Below are positions 1 through 10,739 of a stretch of DNA of 64,000 nt, in pieces. Numbering within the stretch: position 1 is the stretch's first letter; each line of letters starts with the position of its first letter. The notes beneath the pieces were generated by a model, which did no database searches, had not been told where the DNA came from, and worked only from the letters and a program-made list of their open reading frames with translations. The position numbers and the translations under genes are program-made. The DNA lies in NCBI RefSeq assembly GCF_016412875.1, contig NZ_JAEKPD010000008.1:223155-287154 (forward strand), written 5' to 3'. Origin of the DNA: Palleronia pontilimi (GTDB lineage: Bacteria; Pseudomonadota; Alphaproteobacteria; Rhodobacterales; Rhodobacteraceae).

Positions 1-1283
1 TGGGCTGTGGCGTCGCCACGACCGGCCGTGTGCATAATCCCCGTGCAAACGCCCACTTTCACGGCAGCGTCGTTGGCGTCGATCACGGTATCGGCCAAGC
101 CGCCGGTATTCGCGACCACGGGGATGGTGCCGTAGCGCAGACCGTAAAGCTGGGTCAGCCCGCAGGGCTCGAACCGCGAGGGCACAAGCACCGCGTCGCC
201 GCCCGCGATCAGAAGGTGTGCCAGATCCTCGTCATAGCCGATGCGCACGGCCAGGCCGTCGTGGCGCGCGGCTGCGAATTCCCAGGCGCGTTCCAGCTCG
301 GACGCGCCAGATCCCAGAAGCGCGATCTGCCCGCCATCCGACAGGAACGGCTCGAGCCCGTCCAGCGTCAGGTCCAGCCCCTTCTGCTCGGTCAGGCGCG
401 ACACGACGACGGCCAGTGGCCCGTCGGCGTCTGGCAGACCCATCTTGGCGCGCAAGGCTTTCTTGGCTTTCTCCTTGCCTTTCAGGGATTTGTAATGCGG
501 TGCCACGGTGTCGTTCGCCGGATCCCAGACCGCAAGGTCGATGCCGTTCAGGATGCCGGTCAAATCGTCCTGCCGCGCGCGGATCAGCCCTTCGAAGCCC
601 ATCCCGAAGGTATCGGTGGTCAGTTCGCGCGCGTAGGTCGGGCTGACGGTCGTGATCTTGTCGCAATAGTTCAGACCGGCCTTCAGCGACGACACGCGGC
701 CCCAGAATTCGAACCCTTCGGGCGTGTAGTCGGCGGGGTCGAGCAAAAGCTCGCCCATCATGCCCGGATCGGCGTGGCCGGCGAAGGCGATGTTGTGGAT
801 CGTCATCACCGACGGCACGCCCACGCGCAGCTTGTGCAGGTAATAGGGCGCGAAGCCTGCCTGCCAGTCGTGGCCATGCACCACGTCCGGCCGCCAGTCG
901 CCCAGCCCGTCGCGCGCGATGCGGGCGGCCACCAGCGACAGGGCGGCGAAGCGCTGGGGGTTGTCGGCCCAGTCCTGGCCATTGCCGTCCAGATAGATGC
1001 CGTGATCGCGTTCGTAGAGATGCGGCGCGTCCAGCACCAGCACGGGCACGCCCTTGGCCGTCTGCGCCAGCACCTGCGCCGAGGCGCCGAAAAGATCGTC
1101 GACACGCGTCAACTCGATCGGTGCGTCAAGCGCGGCCATGACCGGCTTGTAGCCCGGCAGCAGCACGCGCATGTCCACGCCCTGCCCCGCCAGCGCCCCC
1201 GGCAGCGCGCCGGCCACGTCCGCAAGGCCGCCGGTCTTCACCAGCGGCGCGCATTCGGACGCGACCGACAGCACCCGCATCAT
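1..1283 (-). CDS. glgA: glycogen synthase GlgA (partial, C-terminus off window)
   Basis: Glycogen synthase transfers glucose from ADP-glucose to the non-reducing end of a growing alpha-1,4-glucan. Read on the minus strand from ATG at 1283, the frame stays open to the left edge (about 427 codons), so the end of the protein is missing. The [11 protein letters not shown]-glucose-binding motif lies near residues 16-23, followed by GT5 features such as [31 protein letters not shown] and a late NTGGLADTV. The start overlaps the glgC stop as ATGA, so translation is probably coupled. It is the last glg gene seen of glgP-glgB-glgC-glgA. ATG codons at 1283 and 1280 are both possible starts; the overlap favours 1283. 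Confidence 0.95.
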   Translation of the reverse strand, partial: MMRVLSVASECAPLVKTGGLADVAGALPGALAGQGVDMRVLLPGYKPVMAALDAPIELTRVDDLFGASAQVLAQTAKGVPVLVLDAPHLYERDHGIYLDGNGQDWADNPQRFAALSLVAARIARDGLGDWRPDVVHGHDWQAGFAPYYLHKLRVGVPSVMTIHNIAFAGHADPGMMGELLLDPADYTPEGFEFWGRVSSLKAGLNYCDKITTVSPTYARELTTDTFGMGFEGLIRARQDDLTGILNGIDLAVWDPANDTVAPHYKSLKGKEKAKKALRAKMGLPDADGPLAVVVSRLTEQKGLDLTLDGLEPFLSDGGQIALLGSGASELERAWEFAAARHDGLAVRIGYDEDLAHLLIAGGDAVLVPSRFEPCGLTQLYGLRYGTIPVVANTGGLADTVIDANDAAVKVGVCTGIMHTAGRGDATA

Positions 1284-2563
1284 TGCGTGGCGAGCCACTT
1301 CTCGATCATCGGCTTGGTGATCAGCGTCACGCCGCCGTCGCTTTCGTAGAAGATCGGATTGCCCTGCGCATCCAGGTGCTCGGGCGCGTCCTCGGTGCCG
1401 ACCTTCAGGCCCTCGGGGATCTCGACGCCGCGGTCCACGACGCATTTCGTCAGCTCGGCCGAGCGCCCGATATTGCAGCTTGGCAGGATCACCGCCTGGT
1501 TCAGCTTGGCGAAACTGTTGGTCTTCACCTTGGAAAACAGCAGCGATTCGCGGATCTCGGTGCCCGAGATGATGCATCCGCCCGACACCAGCGACGACAG
1601 CGCGTGGCCGCGCCGCCCTTCCGCGTCGTGGATGAACTTGGCGGGCGGCGTGCTTTCCGAATAGGTCCAGACCGGCCAGTTGGTGTCCCACAGGTCGAGA
1701 TCGGGGTCGAAATCCGTGAGGTCGATATTGGCCTGCCAATACGCATCGACGGTGCCCACATCCTTCCAGTATGCGGGCGCGTCCTCGCGGTGGCGCACGC
1801 AGGAATCGGAAAAGCGGTGCGCCTGCGCATGGCCGTTTTCCACGATGTAGGGGATGATGTCGCCGCCGAAATCGTGCTTCGAGCTTTCCTTGTCCTCGTC
1901 GCTGAGCAGCAGCTCGCGCAAGTAAGTCCACTTGAAGACGTAGATGCCCATCGAGGCCAGCGTCTGGTTCGGATTGCCTGGCATTCCGGGCGGATTGTCC
2001 GGCTTTTCCAGGAAGGACGTGATGCGCCACTTGTCGTCCACGTCCATGACGCCAAAGGCTTTCGCCTGTTCGCGGGTGACGGTCAGGCAGCCGATGGTCA
2101 CGTCCGCCTTGGTGTCCACGTGTTCGCGGATCATCACCTCGTAATCCATCTTGTAGATGTGGTCGCCCGCCAGGATCAGGATGTATTCGATCCCGTAACT
2201 GTCGATGATGTCTATGTTTTGCGTGACCGCATCCGCGGTGCCCACGTACCACTTGTCTTCGGCCACTCGCTGCGACGCGGGCAGGATGTCCAGGTATTCG
2301 TTCCGTTCGGCGCGGAAGAAGGACCAGCCGCGCTGGCAATGGCGGATCAGGCTGTGCGCCTTGTACTGGGTGGCGATGGCCATCTTGCGAATGCCCGAGT
2401 TCAGCGCGTTCGACAGCGCGAAATCGACGATCCGGGTCTTGCCGCCGAAATAGACCGCCGGCTTGGCGCGCATTTCGGTCAGGTCCTTCAGCCGCGATCC
2501 GCGCCCGCCGGCCAGCACGAAGGCCAGCGTGCGGTTCGTCAGTCTCGAGTTCGGTCGGTCCAT
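1280..2563 (-). CDS. glgC: glucose-1-phosphate adenylyltransferase GlgC
   Basis: Makes ADP-glucose from ATP and glucose-1-phosphate, the committed and usually allosterically controlled step of bacterial glycogen synthesis. The 427-residue protein has the normal length. It shows the nucleotidyltransferase motif [13 protein letters not shown] near residues 17-29, [19 protein letters not shown] next to it, [11 protein letters not shown] in the middle (catalytic Asp region), FLEKPDNP, and a C-terminal left-handed beta-helix part with [11 protein letters not shown] and [23 protein letters not shown] ribosome-binding stretch precedes ATG 2563. It lies 45 bases after glgB and overlaps glgA by 4 bases, consistent with one operon. 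Confidence 0.97.
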   Translation of the reverse strand: MDRPNSRLTNRTLAFVLAGGRGSRLKDLTEMRAKPAVYFGGKTRIVDFALSNALNSGIRKMAIATQYKAHSLIRHCQRGWSFFRAERNEYLDILPASQRVAEDKWYVGTADAVTQNIDIIDSYGIEYILILAGDHIYKMDYEVMIREHVDTKADVTIGCLTVTREQAKAFGVMDVDDKWRITSFLEKPDNPPGMPGNPNQTLASMGIYVFKWTYLRELLLSDEDKESSKHDFGGDIIPYIVENGHAQAHRFSDSCVRHREDAPAYWKDVGTVDAYWQANIDLTDFDPDLDLWDTNWPVWTYSESTPPAKFIHDAEGRRGHALSSLVSGGCIISGTEIRESLLFSKVKTNSFAKLNQAVILPSCNIGRSAELTKCVVDRGVEIPEGLKVGTEDAPEHLDAQGNPIFYESDGGVTLITKPMIEKWLATQ

Positions 2564-2608
2564 CCCTCGTCTCTCCCTCCCAGAAGTTATTCTTGTTGTC
2601 GTCGGGCG

Positions 2609-4819
2609 TCAGTCCTTGATGAAGATCTGCGTGCTGAGCGGCGGCAGAACGACCTTGGCTTGCGCAGGCTGTCCGTGAAGCGGTTCGGGCGTGGCATCGA
2701 TGCCGCCCATGTTGCCACGATCGCTGCCGCCATAGACGCCCGCATCGGTGTTCAGCGCCTCGCGCCACCGGCCCGCCTGCGGCAGCGGCAGGATGTGCTC
2801 GGTCCGCTCGACCGGGGTCATGTTGCACACGACGACGACCTCGGCCGCGTCCTTGTCCTTGCCGCGACGGATCCAGGCATAGCTGGACTGTTTCGAATCG
2901 TTCGCCTCGATCCACTGGAAGCCCTTGGGGTCGCAATCAAGCTGATGCAGCGCGGGCGTGTCGCGGTAGAGCGTGTTCAGATCGCGCACGAGGCGGCGCA
3001 CCCCGTCGTGCTTGGGGTCGTCCAGCAGGTCCCACGGCAATTGCCCCGCGGCCTTCCATTCGTGCGGCTGGGCGAATTCGCAGCCCATGAACAGCAGTTT
3101 CTTGCCCGGATGGCCCCACATGAAGCCGTAATAGGCGCGCAGGTTGGCGAATTTCTCCCACTCGTTGCCCGGCATCTTCGACAGCATCGAGCCTTTGCCA
3201 TGCACCACTTCGTCATGGCTGATCGGCAGGATGAAATTCTCGGAAAATGCATAATGCAGCCCGAAGGTCATCTGGTGGTGGTGGTGCTGGCGGTAGATCG
3301 GATCCTTTTCCATGTAAGACAGGGTGTCGTTCATCCAGCCCATGTTCCACTTGTAGCCGAAGCCCAGCCCCCCCTGATCCACCGGGTGCGACACGCCCGG
3401 AAAACTGGTCGATTCCTCGGCCACGGTCATGATGCCCGGATGCTCGCCATAGGCGGCGATGTTGGTGTTCTGCAGCACCGCGATCGCTTCATAATTCTCA
3501 CGGCCGCCATCCTTGTTGGGGATCCACTCACCTTCCTTGCGGCTGTAGTCACGATAGAGCATCGAGGCCACCGCATCCACGCGCAGCCCGTCGACGTGGT
3601 ATTCCTCGAACCAGTACAGCGCGTTGGAAATCAGATAGTTGGCGACCTCGGTGCGACCGTAATTGTAGATCGCGGTGTTCCAGTCGGGATGAAATCCTTC
3701 GCGCGGGTCGGCGTGCTCGTAAAGCGCGGTGCCGTCGAACTTGGCCAGCCCATGCGCGTCCACCGGGAAGTGACCCGGAACCCAGTCCAGGATCATGCCC
3801 AGCCCCGCCTTGTGGGCGGCTTCCACCAAGTCGCGGAATTCGTGCGGGGTGCCGTGGCGGATGGTGGGCGCGAACATGCCCACGGGCTGGTAACCCCAGG
3901 ACCCGTCGAAGGGATATTCGCTGATCGGCAGCAGCTCGATATGGGTGAAGCCCATGTCGGCCACGTATTCCACAAGCTCGGTGGCCGCTTCCTGGTAGGA
4001 CAGCGACCGCCCGCCTTCATCCACGCGGCGCTTCCAGGACGGCAGATGCACTTCGTAAACGGAAATCGGAGAGGCGCGGTCGTTGAGCGATGCGCGCGTC
4101 TTCATCCACTCGGCGTCCTTCCAGCCATATCCGCGCAGGTCGCGCACGATGGACGCGTTTTCTGGCGGATGCTGCGAGCCGAAGCCGACCGGATCGGCCT
4201 TCAAGGGCTGCAGCGTGCCGCCGGGGCCGAGGATCTCGTACTTGTACGCCTCGCCCTCGGCCACGTTGGGGATGAAGATCTCCCACACACCGGTGGCGCC
4301 GCGCAGCCGCATGGGATGGCGCCGCCCGTCCCAGTGGTTGAAGCCGCCCACGACGCTGACGCGTTGCGCGTTCGGCGCCCAGACGGCGAAATGGGTGCCG
4401 GACTGGCCCTCACGCTCCATGACGTGAGCGCCCAGGACGGTCCAGATGCGGCGATGGGTGCCTTCGCCGAGCAGGTATTCGTCCATCTCGCCCATGACGG
4501 GACCGAAGCGATAGGCGTCTTCGTATTCCCAGTCGGCACCGTCGACGTGGCCCTTCAGCCAGTAATGGCCATCGCCGGGCACCGGGCCCGAGAAGACGCC
4601 CGTCCCGTCGGCCACCCGCGCAAGGGGATGCGCGGTGCCGTCATCGGTCATGGCGAACATTTCTTCGGCACCGGGATCGATGCAGGTGACGTGGCGTGTG
4701 CCATTCACGGAATGCGGACCCAGCACGGCGAAGGGATCGCCGTGCTGTCCGGCCTGTAGGGCGCGGGCCGCGTCTTGGGAAATGGCGGACTTGGCGGGCG
4801 TTTTGTCGGTTGTGCTCAT
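2609..4819 (-). CDS. glgB: 1,4-alpha-glucan branching enzyme GlgB
   Basis: Cuts alpha-1,4 chains and rejoins them as alpha-1,6 branches in glycogen. With ATG 4819 (reading MSTTDKTPAK, preceded by GGCTAGGGCGT) the protein has 736 residues, the normal GlgB size. An N-terminal CBM48-type module contains FAVWAPNAQRVSVVGGFNHWDGR. The GH13 barrel follows with DGLRVDAVASMLYRDYSR (nucleophile Asp), VAEESTSFPGVS (acid Glu) and PISHDEVVHGKGSM (third carboxylate). The C-terminal beta domain ends in STQIFIKD. An in-frame start farther upstream is open but has no family support. It sits between glgP and glgC. Confidence 0.97.
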   Translation of the reverse strand: MSTTDKTPAKSAISQDAARALQAGQHGDPFAVLGPHSVNGTRHVTCIDPGAEEMFAMTDDGTAHPLARVADGTGVFSGPVPGDGHYWLKGHVDGADWEYEDAYRFGPVMGEMDEYLLGEGTHRRIWTVLGAHVMEREGQSGTHFAVWAPNAQRVSVVGGFNHWDGRRHPMRLRGATGVWEIFIPNVAEGEAYKYEILGPGGTLQPLKADPVGFGSQHPPENASIVRDLRGYGWKDAEWMKTRASLNDRASPISVYEVHLPSWKRRVDEGGRSLSYQEAATELVEYVADMGFTHIELLPISEYPFDGSWGYQPVGMFAPTIRHGTPHEFRDLVEAAHKAGLGMILDWVPGHFPVDAHGLAKFDGTALYEHADPREGFHPDWNTAIYNYGRTEVANYLISNALYWFEEYHVDGLRVDAVASMLYRDYSRKEGEWIPNKDGGRENYEAIAVLQNTNIAAYGEHPGIMTVAEESTSFPGVSHPVDQGGLGFGYKWNMGWMNDTLSYMEKDPIYRQHHHHQMTFGLHYAFSENFILPISHDEVVHGKGSMLSKMPGNEWEKFANLRAYYGFMWGHPGKKLLFMGCEFAQPHEWKAAGQLPWDLLDDPKHDGVRRLVRDLNTLYRDTPALHQLDCDPKGFQWIEANDSKQSSYAWIRRGKDKDAAEVVVVCNMTPVERTEHILPLPQAGRWREALNTDAGVYGGSDRGNMGGIDATPEPLHGQPAQAKVVLPPLSTQIFIKD

Positions 4820-4871
4820 ACGCCCTAGCCTAGGCCGTTTGAGCATTACCGCAACCGTCCCGAGCGGGAAT

Positions 4872-7238
4872 TTAGCCGGCCACGAGCGCCTGGGCGTCCC
4901 AAATATCGCGCATGTACCCCCGGATCGTCCTGTCCGAGCTGAACCAGCCCGACCGCGCCGTGTTCAGCACCGCCATCCGGGTCCAGTCGTCCTGGTCGGC
5001 ATAGGCTTTTTCGACGTCACGCTGTGCGCGGTAGAAATCGGTGAAATCCGACGCAACCAGGAAGTAATCCGGCCCGCTGATATTGCCCACGATGCCGTCG
5101 AAGCTGTCACCGAAGGTGCCCTTGCGGATCTCGTCCAGCGCGCGCTTCAGGCGGGGATCGGCCTCGATCGCCTTTTGCGCATGGTTCGCGACCTCGCGGC
5201 GCTCGACCACCTCTTGCGCGGTCATGCCGAACAGGAAGAAGTTGTCCGCGCCCACGAGGTCACGGATTTCCACGTTGGCGCCGTCCAGCGTGCCGATGGT
5301 CAGCGCGCCGTTCAGCGCGAACTTCATGTTGCCGGTGCCCGACGCTTCCTTGCCCGCGGTGCTGATCTGCTCGGACAGCTCCGCCGCCGGGATCAGGCGT
5401 TCGGCCAGGGTGACGTTGTAATTGGCGGGATAGGCCACTTTGAGGTACTGGCTGGTCTGCGGATCGCGGTTCAGCACGTCGGCCACCGCGTTGATAAGAT
5501 GGATGATTTCCTTGGCGAAGACGTAGCCGGGGGCCGCCTTGCCGCCGAAGATCTTCACGCGCGGCACCCAGTCGGCGTTGGGATTGTCCTTGATCTCAAG
5601 CCAATGGGCGATGGTTTCCAGGATGTTCAGGTGCTGGCGTTTGTATTCGTGGATGCGCTTGATCTGCACGTCGAACATGGCGTCGGGGTCCACGTCGGTG
5701 CCCCGCTCGCCCAGGTAATTCGAAAGGTCCGCCTTGTTCGCGCGCTTCGCGGCGGCATAGGCATCGCGGAAGGTGCGGTCGTCGGCCATGGGTTCGAGCT
5801 TTTTCAGCCGCTCAAGGTCGTCCACCCAGCCCTTGCCGATGGCCTGCGTGATCAGCTGGCTCAGGCGCGGATTGGCCGACAGCACCCAGCGGCGCGGCGT
5901 GACGCCGTTCGTCTCGTTCACGATCCGGTCGGGATGCAGGCGGTGCAGCTCGGCGAACACGGTTTCCTTCATCAGCTCGGTATGCAGCGCCGACACGCCG
6001 TTGACCTTGTGCGCCATGGCGAAGGCCAGCGGGCCCATCAGCACGTCGCCCTCGTCGGTCATGGTGACCTGGCGGTCCGGATGCTCGGCGGCGTGGGCCT
6101 TGTCGATCGCCTCGATCAGCTGCATGTGCCGCGGCAGCAGGTCCGACATCAGCTCAATCCCCCACCGCTCGAGCGCCTCGGGCAGCAGCGTGTGGTTGGT
6201 GTAGCTAAGGCAGCCGCGCGCGATCTCGATCGCTTGCTCCAGCGCCAGGCCACGCTCGTCCACCAGCAGGCGGACCAGTTCCGGCCCGGCGATGGCGGGG
6301 TGGGTGTCGTTCAGCTGGATCGCGACCTTTTGAGGCAGCAGGGTCAGGTCGTCGTATTCACTGTCGAACCGGCGCAGGATGTCGCGCAGGGACGCGGCTG
6401 TGAAGAAGAATTCCTGCTTCAGCCGCAGGCGCTTGCCCTCTTCGGTGGTGTCGTCGGGATAGAGCACGCGGCTGATCGTGCGCGCTGTGTTCTCGGGCTG
6501 CGCCGCGCCGTAATAGTCGCCCGCGTTGAAGCGGTCGAGGTCGAAGACCTGCTCGGGCACCGCCGCCCAGAGCCGCAGCGTGTTGGCCCAGTTTCCGTCC
6601 CAGCCGATGATGGGCGTGTCGAAGGCTTCGGCCACCACGGCCTCGTCCGGGGTCCAAACGGTCTTGCCGCCCAGATCCGTCACGGTGCCGCCGAACCCGA
6701 TGGAAAACGACGCTTCGGGGCGCTCGAATTCCCACGCGTGGGTCTGGGTCAGCCAGTCCTCGGGCGCCTCGATCTGGCGACCGTCCTCGAAGCTCTGCTT
6801 GAACAGGCCGTGCTCGTAGCGGATGCCGTAGCCATAGGCCGGGCAACCGATGGTCGACAACGATTCCAGGAAACACGCCGCGAGCCGTCCCAGCCCGCCA
6901 TTGCCGAGCGCCGCGTCGGGCTCGTCGCCCAGCACGTCGTCCAGCGACAGGCCCAGCCCGTCGAAGATCTCGGACGTCTCGTCCAACAGGCGCAGGTTCA
7001 CCACCGCGTCCTCGAGCAGACGCCCGATCAGGAATTCCATCGACAGGTAATAGACGCGCTTGCCTTGCTGGGCGTAGGTCGCGCGGGTCGAGGCGAACCA
7101 CGGATCGACGATCCTGTCCCGAATGGCGTAGCTGAGCGCCAGCCGCCAGTCGGTGATCTGGGCGTGGGATTCGTCCTTGCCCAGCGAATATTTCAGGTGA
7201 CGCAGGATGTCGTCGCGAAGTTTCGTCTTGGTGGTCAT
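4872..7238 (-). CDS. glgP: glycogen/maltodextrin phosphorylase GlgP
   Basis: Phosphorolyses alpha-1,4-glucans to glucose-1-phosphate, so the operon carries both synthesis and mobilisation. The 788 residues match the family. Visible marks are the N-terminal GRLLEDAVVNL region, NDTHPAIAGPELVR, TEQ-type substrate segments such as NETNGVTPRRW, QIKRIHEYKRQHLN, and the pyridoxal-phosphate site SGTGNMKFALNGALTIGT with its Lys near residue 600. It is the first glg gene on the minus strand, so the operon promoter is expected in 7239-7460. No convincing promoter boxes or hairpin were recognised there. Confidence 0.97.
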   Translation of the reverse strand: MTTKTKLRDDILRHLKYSLGKDESHAQITDWRLALSYAIRDRIVDPWFASTRATYAQQGKRVYYLSMEFLIGRLLEDAVVNLRLLDETSEIFDGLGLSLDDVLGDEPDAALGNGGLGRLAACFLESLSTIGCPAYGYGIRYEHGLFKQSFEDGRQIEAPEDWLTQTHAWEFERPEASFSIGFGGTVTDLGGKTVWTPDEAVVAEAFDTPIIGWDGNWANTLRLWAAVPEQVFDLDRFNAGDYYGAAQPENTARTISRVLYPDDTTEEGKRLRLKQEFFFTAASLRDILRRFDSEYDDLTLLPQKVAIQLNDTHPAIAGPELVRLLVDERGLALEQAIEIARGCLSYTNHTLLPEALERWGIELMSDLLPRHMQLIEAIDKAHAAEHPDRQVTMTDEGDVLMGPLAFAMAHKVNGVSALHTELMKETVFAELHRLHPDRIVNETNGVTPRRWVLSANPRLSQLITQAIGKGWVDDLERLKKLEPMADDRTFRDAYAAAKRANKADLSNYLGERGTDVDPDAMFDVQIKRIHEYKRQHLNILETIAHWLEIKDNPNADWVPRVKIFGGKAAPGYVFAKEIIHLINAVADVLNRDPQTSQYLKVAYPANYNVTLAERLIPAAELSEQISTAGKEASGTGNMKFALNGALTIGTLDGANVEIRDLVGADNFFLFGMTAQEVVERREVANHAQKAIEADPRLKRALDEIRKGTFGDSFDGIVGNISGPDYFLVASDFTDFYRAQRDVEKAYADQDDWTRMAVLNTARSGWFSSDRTIRGYMRDIWDAQALVAG

Positions 7239-7460
7239 AGCGAGCTATCTTTCGGGATGCGGCCCAAGCAGGCCGTAACTGGGGGAGTTAGCGGTAACCT
7301 TTCCCGCCTTGGCCCCAGCGTTTGCACGGCTTCGCCCAAGGCTGCAAGCGCTTTGAAAAGCGAATTGACGCAGGGCGTTTCCGTGACGCAACAGACCGCT
7401 GCGGACCGTTTCGGATAAGTGGCGCGCGTGATTTGCAGAATCCACCGGCACGGCAGGTCG

Positions 7461-9062
7461 TCACATCCGGAAGACGCCGAACCTGGTCTCGCCGATAGCA
7501 GTGTTGCAGGCCGCCGCGAGGCTCAGCGACAGCACCTGCCGCGCGGTTCGCGGGTCGATCACCCCGTCGTCCCAGAGCCGCGCGCTGGCGTAGAGCGGGT
7601 GCGACTGCCGCTCGAACTGCTCGATGATGGGCCGCTTGAACGCGGCCTCGTCGGCGTCCGACCACTCCTCGCCGCGCTTTTCCCTTTGGGCGCGCGTGAC
7701 ATCGGCCAGCACACCCGCCGCCTGCGGCCCGCCCATGGTCGAGATGCGTGCGTTGGGCCACGACCACAGGAAGCGCGGCGAATAGGCCCGCCCCGCCATC
7801 CCGTAATTGCCCGCCCCGAACGAGCCGCCGATCAGCATCGAGATCTTCGGCACCGCCGTGGTGCTGACCGCCGTCACCATCTTGGCGCCGTGCCGCGCGA
7901 TGCCTTCGTTTTCGTATTTCCGGCCCACCATGAAGCCGGTGATGTTGTGCAGGAAGACCAACGGCACCCGGCGCTGGGAACAGAGCTCGATGAAATGCGC
8001 GCCCTTCTGGGCGGCTTCAGAGAACAGCACGCCGTTATTGGCCACGATCCCCACCGGCCAGCCGTCCACATGGGCAAAGCCGGTGACCAGGGTGTCGCCG
8101 AAGCGGGCCTTGAATTCGTCGAAGCGTGAGCCGTCCACCATCCGCGCGATCACCTCGCGCACGTCATATGGCGTGGTCAGCGCCTTTGGGAGGACGCCAA
8201 GCACCTCGTCCGGATCATAATCGGGATCCTCGGACGCCTGCCGCGGGGAGACGTGCTGTCCCGCCCCAAGCGACGCCACGGCCTGCCGCGCCAGGGCCAG
8301 CGCGTGGGCGTCGTCCTCGGCCAGGTAATCGGCCACGCCCGAAAGGCGGGTGTGCACGTCGCCTCCGCCCAGGTCCTCGGCCGTGACGACCTCGCCCGTC
8401 GCGGCCTTCACCAGCGGCGGGCCGGCCAGGAAGATCGTGCCCTGGTCGCGCACGATGATCGTCACGTCGGACATGGCGGGCACATAGGCGCCACCGGCCG
8501 TGCAGGACCCCATGACGACGGCGATCTGGGCGATGCCCTTGGCGCTCATCTGCGCCTGGTTGTAGAAGATGCGCCCGAAATGGTCGCGGTCCGGGAAGAC
8601 TTCGTCCTGCAACGTCAGGTTCGCGCCGCCGGAATCGACCAGGTAGATGCACGGCAGACCGTTCTGCTCGGCAATCTCCTGGGCGCGCAGGTGTTTCTTC
8701 ACGGTCATCGGGAAATACGTGCCGCCCTTCACGGTGGCGTCGTTGGCCAGCACCATGCAGAGCTGCCCCGACACGGTGCCGACCCCCGCGATGGCGCCCG
8801 CCGCGGGCGCATCGCCGCCATACATGCCATGGGCCGCGGTCAGCCCGACCTCGAGGAACGCGGATCCGGGATCGAGCAGACCGGCCACCCGGTCACGTGG
8901 CGCCATCTTGCCGCGCGCCTCGTGGCGGGCACGGGCCCGCGCGCCGCCACCCGCCATGGCCGTCTCCGCCGCCGCGCGCATCTGGTCGATCAGGTCCAGG
9001 TGATGGGCCCGGTTTTCCCTGAACTCGGCCGCGCCGGTCAGGATGTGCGATTGAAGCTTCAC
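7461..9062 (-). CDS. mccB: methylcrotonyl-CoA carboxylase beta subunit (carboxyltransferase)
   Basis: Carboxyltransferase subunit of the biotin enzyme that makes 3-methylglutaconyl-CoA from 3-methylcrotonyl-CoA in leucine breakdown. The 533-residue length matches MccB. Family marks include ASFFNARED-like N-terminal architecture, [67 protein letters not shown] and [22 protein letters not shown]. These separate it from propionyl-CoA carboxylase beta chains. The start is GTG at 9062 with AAGGA about 10 bases upstream. The biotin-carrying alpha subunit, which commonly follows, is absent; glgP comes next instead. Confidence 0.93.
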   Translation of the reverse strand: MKLQSHILTGAAEFRENRAHHLDLIDQMRAAAETAMAGGGARARARHEARGKMAPRDRVAGLLDPGSAFLEVGLTAAHGMYGGDAPAAGAIAGVGTVSGQLCMVLANDATVKGGTYFPMTVKKHLRAQEIAEQNGLPCIYLVDSGGANLTLQDEVFPDRDHFGRIFYNQAQMSAKGIAQIAVVMGSCTAGGAYVPAMSDVTIIVRDQGTIFLAGPPLVKAATGEVVTAEDLGGGDVHTRLSGVADYLAEDDAHALALARQAVASLGAGQHVSPRQASEDPDYDPDEVLGVLPKALTTPYDVREVIARMVDGSRFDEFKARFGDTLVTGFAHVDGWPVGIVANNGVLFSEAAQKGAHFIELCSQRRVPLVFLHNITGFMVGRKYENEGIARHGAKMVTAVSTTAVPKISMLIGGSFGAGNYGMAGRAYSPRFLWSWPNARISTMGGPQAAGVLADVTRAQREKRGEEWSDADEAAFKRPIIEQFERQSHPLYASARLWDDGVIDPRTARQVLSLSLAAACNTAIGETRFGVFRM

Positions 9063-9216
9063 GGGCGGCAGGTCCTTACGGCGCGGATATCCGCCCCGAG
9101 CCTAGGCGCGCCCCGCCGGACCGGCAAGCGATCCGGCGCTTGTTATCACTGTTCTACAAATAGTTTGTCGCAAAGGCAGTCTGACGGCCCACCCATTGAT
9201 CCTCACGCCCCTGCGC

Positions 9217-9501
9217 TCAGATGCCGCCCGGTTCCGGTACGGCCACGTCGCCGCCCCAGCGCGATACGCCATAGACCCGGCGCGCGTCACCGTCGCAGAT
9301 CACGCGGATCCAGACCCGGCCCTGCCCCGGCACGCCGATGCAGTCGCCCGCGCGCCCGCCGGTCTCGGCCACGTAGCGCGCCGCGCGGTCGGCGATCACC
9401 GCGCCCTCGTCCAGGCGCATCACCCGCAATCCCGCCGTCAGACCCAGTGCCAAGGCGGCGAGCGACACCGCCACCAACCCCAGCAGGACCGGCCCGCGCA
9501 T
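9217..9501 (-). CDS. small membrane-anchored hypothetical protein of the ivd-mccB operon
   Basis: A 94-residue protein with one N-terminal hydrophobic segment (LLGLVAVSLAALALGLTAGL, about residues 5-24). A short periplasmic domain follows with two cysteines (GDCIGVPGQG and VICDGDARRV) that could form a disulfide. ATG 9501 overlaps the ivd stop as TGATG; a GTG one codon upstream is the alternative. It lies between ivd and mccB on the same strand, with 154 bases before mccB. I do not recognise a domain, and membership in the leucine pathway is inferred only from position. Confidence 0.7.
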   Translation of the reverse strand: MRGPVLLGLVAVSLAALALGLTAGLRVMRLDEGAVIADRAARYVAETGGRAGDCIGVPGQGRVWIRVICDGDARRVYGVSRWGGDVAVPEPGGI

Positions 9502-10664
9502 CACTGCATCCCGGCCATCAGTTCACGGCCAATCAGCATGCGCCGGATCTCGGACGTTCCTGCGCCGATCTCCATCAGCTTGGCGTCGCGGAACAGCCGT
9601 GCGACCGGGCTGTCGGCCATGAAGCCCGCACCGCCCATGGCCTGCACTGACTGGTGGGCCACCTTCATCGCCTCTTCGCTGGCGTAGAGCACGCAGGCCG
9701 CCGCATCCTGGCGGGTGACACGGCCGCGATCGCAGGCCTTCGCGACCTCATAGACATAGGCCCGCGCGCTGTTCATCGCGGTGTACATGTCGGCGATCTT
9801 GCCCTGCATCAGCTGGAAATCCCCGATCCGCTGGCCGAACTGCTTGCGCTCGGCCAGATACGGCATGATCTCGTCCAGGCAGGCGGCCATGATGCCGGTG
9901 CCGATGCCGCTGAGCACCACGCGTTCGTAATCCAGCCCCGACATCAGCACGGCCACACCGCCGCCCTCTTCGCCCAGCACGTTCTCGAACGGCACTTCCA
10001 CGTCGTCGAAGATCAGCTCGGCGGTGTTTGAGCCGCGCATCCCCAGCTTGTCGAAATGCGCACTCGTGGTGAACCCGGTCATGGTCCGCTCGATCAGGAA
10101 GGCGGTGATGCCCCTGGAGCCCGCCTTGGCGTCGGTCTTTGCGTAAACCACCAGCGTGTCGGCATCGGGGCCGTTGGTGATCCAGTACTTCGTGCCGTTG
10201 AGCCGGTAGTGATCGTTGCGCTTCTCGGCGCGCAGCTTCATCGACACCACGTCGCTGCCCGCGCCCGCTTCGGACATCGCCAGCGCGCCCACGTGTTCGC
10301 CGCTGATCAGCTTCGGCAGGTACCGCGCCTTCTGGTCCGCGCTGCCGTTCAGCGCGATCTGGTTGACGCACAGGTTGGAATGCGCGCCGTAGCTCAGGCC
10401 AACGCTGGCACTGGACCGCGCGATCTCCTCGACCGCGACCACGTGGGCCAGGTAGCCCATGCCCGCGCCGCCGTCTTCCTCGGGCACGGTGATGCCCAGC
10501 AGGCCGAGCGCGCCCATCTCGGGCCAAAGCTCGGGCGGAAACGTGTTTGCGCGGTCGATCTCGGCCGCGAGCGGCTTCACGCGCTCCTGCGCCCAGCCAT
10601 GCACCATTTCGCGCATGGCGTTGATGTCGTCGCCCAGATCGAATGTCATCGAGCCCGTGAACAT
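9501..10664 (-). CDS. ivd: isovaleryl-CoA dehydrogenase
   Basis: FAD-dependent acyl-CoA dehydrogenase that oxidises isovaleryl-CoA to 3-methylcrotonyl-CoA and passes electrons to ETF. The start is ATG 10664 ([11 protein letters not shown]), which has a strong AGGGGG about 9 bases upstream; an open extension to 10691 is not needed. The 387 residues match the family. Motifs include [53 protein letters not shown] with the Glu in the position used as catalytic base by IVD enzymes, [22 protein letters not shown] and [16 protein letters not shown]. The stop overlaps the next gene as TGATG. Other short-chain acyl-CoA dehydrogenases are similar, but mccB in the same operon supports IVD. Confidence 0.9.
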   Translation of the reverse strand: MFTGSMTFDLGDDINAMREMVHGWAQERVKPLAAEIDRANTFPPELWPEMGALGLLGITVPEEDGGAGMGYLAHVVAVEEIARSSASVGLSYGAHSNLCVNQIALNGSADQKARYLPKLISGEHVGALAMSEAGAGSDVVSMKLRAEKRNDHYRLNGTKYWITNGPDADTLVVYAKTDAKAGSRGITAFLIERTMTGFTTSAHFDKLGMRGSNTAELIFDDVEVPFENVLGEEGGGVAVLMSGLDYERVVLSGIGTGIMAACLDEIMPYLAERKQFGQRIGDFQLMQGKIADMYTAMNSARAYVYEVAKACDRGRVTRQDAAACVLYASEEAMKVAHQSVQAMGGAGFMADSPVARLFRDAKLMEIGAGTSEIRRMLIGRELMAGMQ

Positions 10665-10713
10665 TTGCGCATCCCCCTGCCGTTGCATCACTCTAGCGAC
10701 GGTGCCGCCGGGC

Positions 10714-10736
10714 GCAAATTTTCGTCGAAAATTTGC
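10714..10736. repeat. AT-rich 23-bp palindrome between gph and ivd
   Basis: Two 11-base arms, GCAAATTTTCG and CGAAAATTTGC, surround a single T. The palindrome starts 3 bases past the gph stop and ends 50 bases before the ivd ATG on the same strand. There is no T-run after it, so it is an atypical terminator. It could instead be an operator for the ivd operon or a dispersed palindromic element. Confidence 0.6.
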
Positions 10737-10739
10737 CGC

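Noticed and set aside
1283..4759. Plus-strand open frame of 1158 codons across glgC and glgB
   Set aside because: It is antisense to two well-supported enzymes, is rich in His/Arg/Val/Gly without domains, and results from GC-biased third positions.
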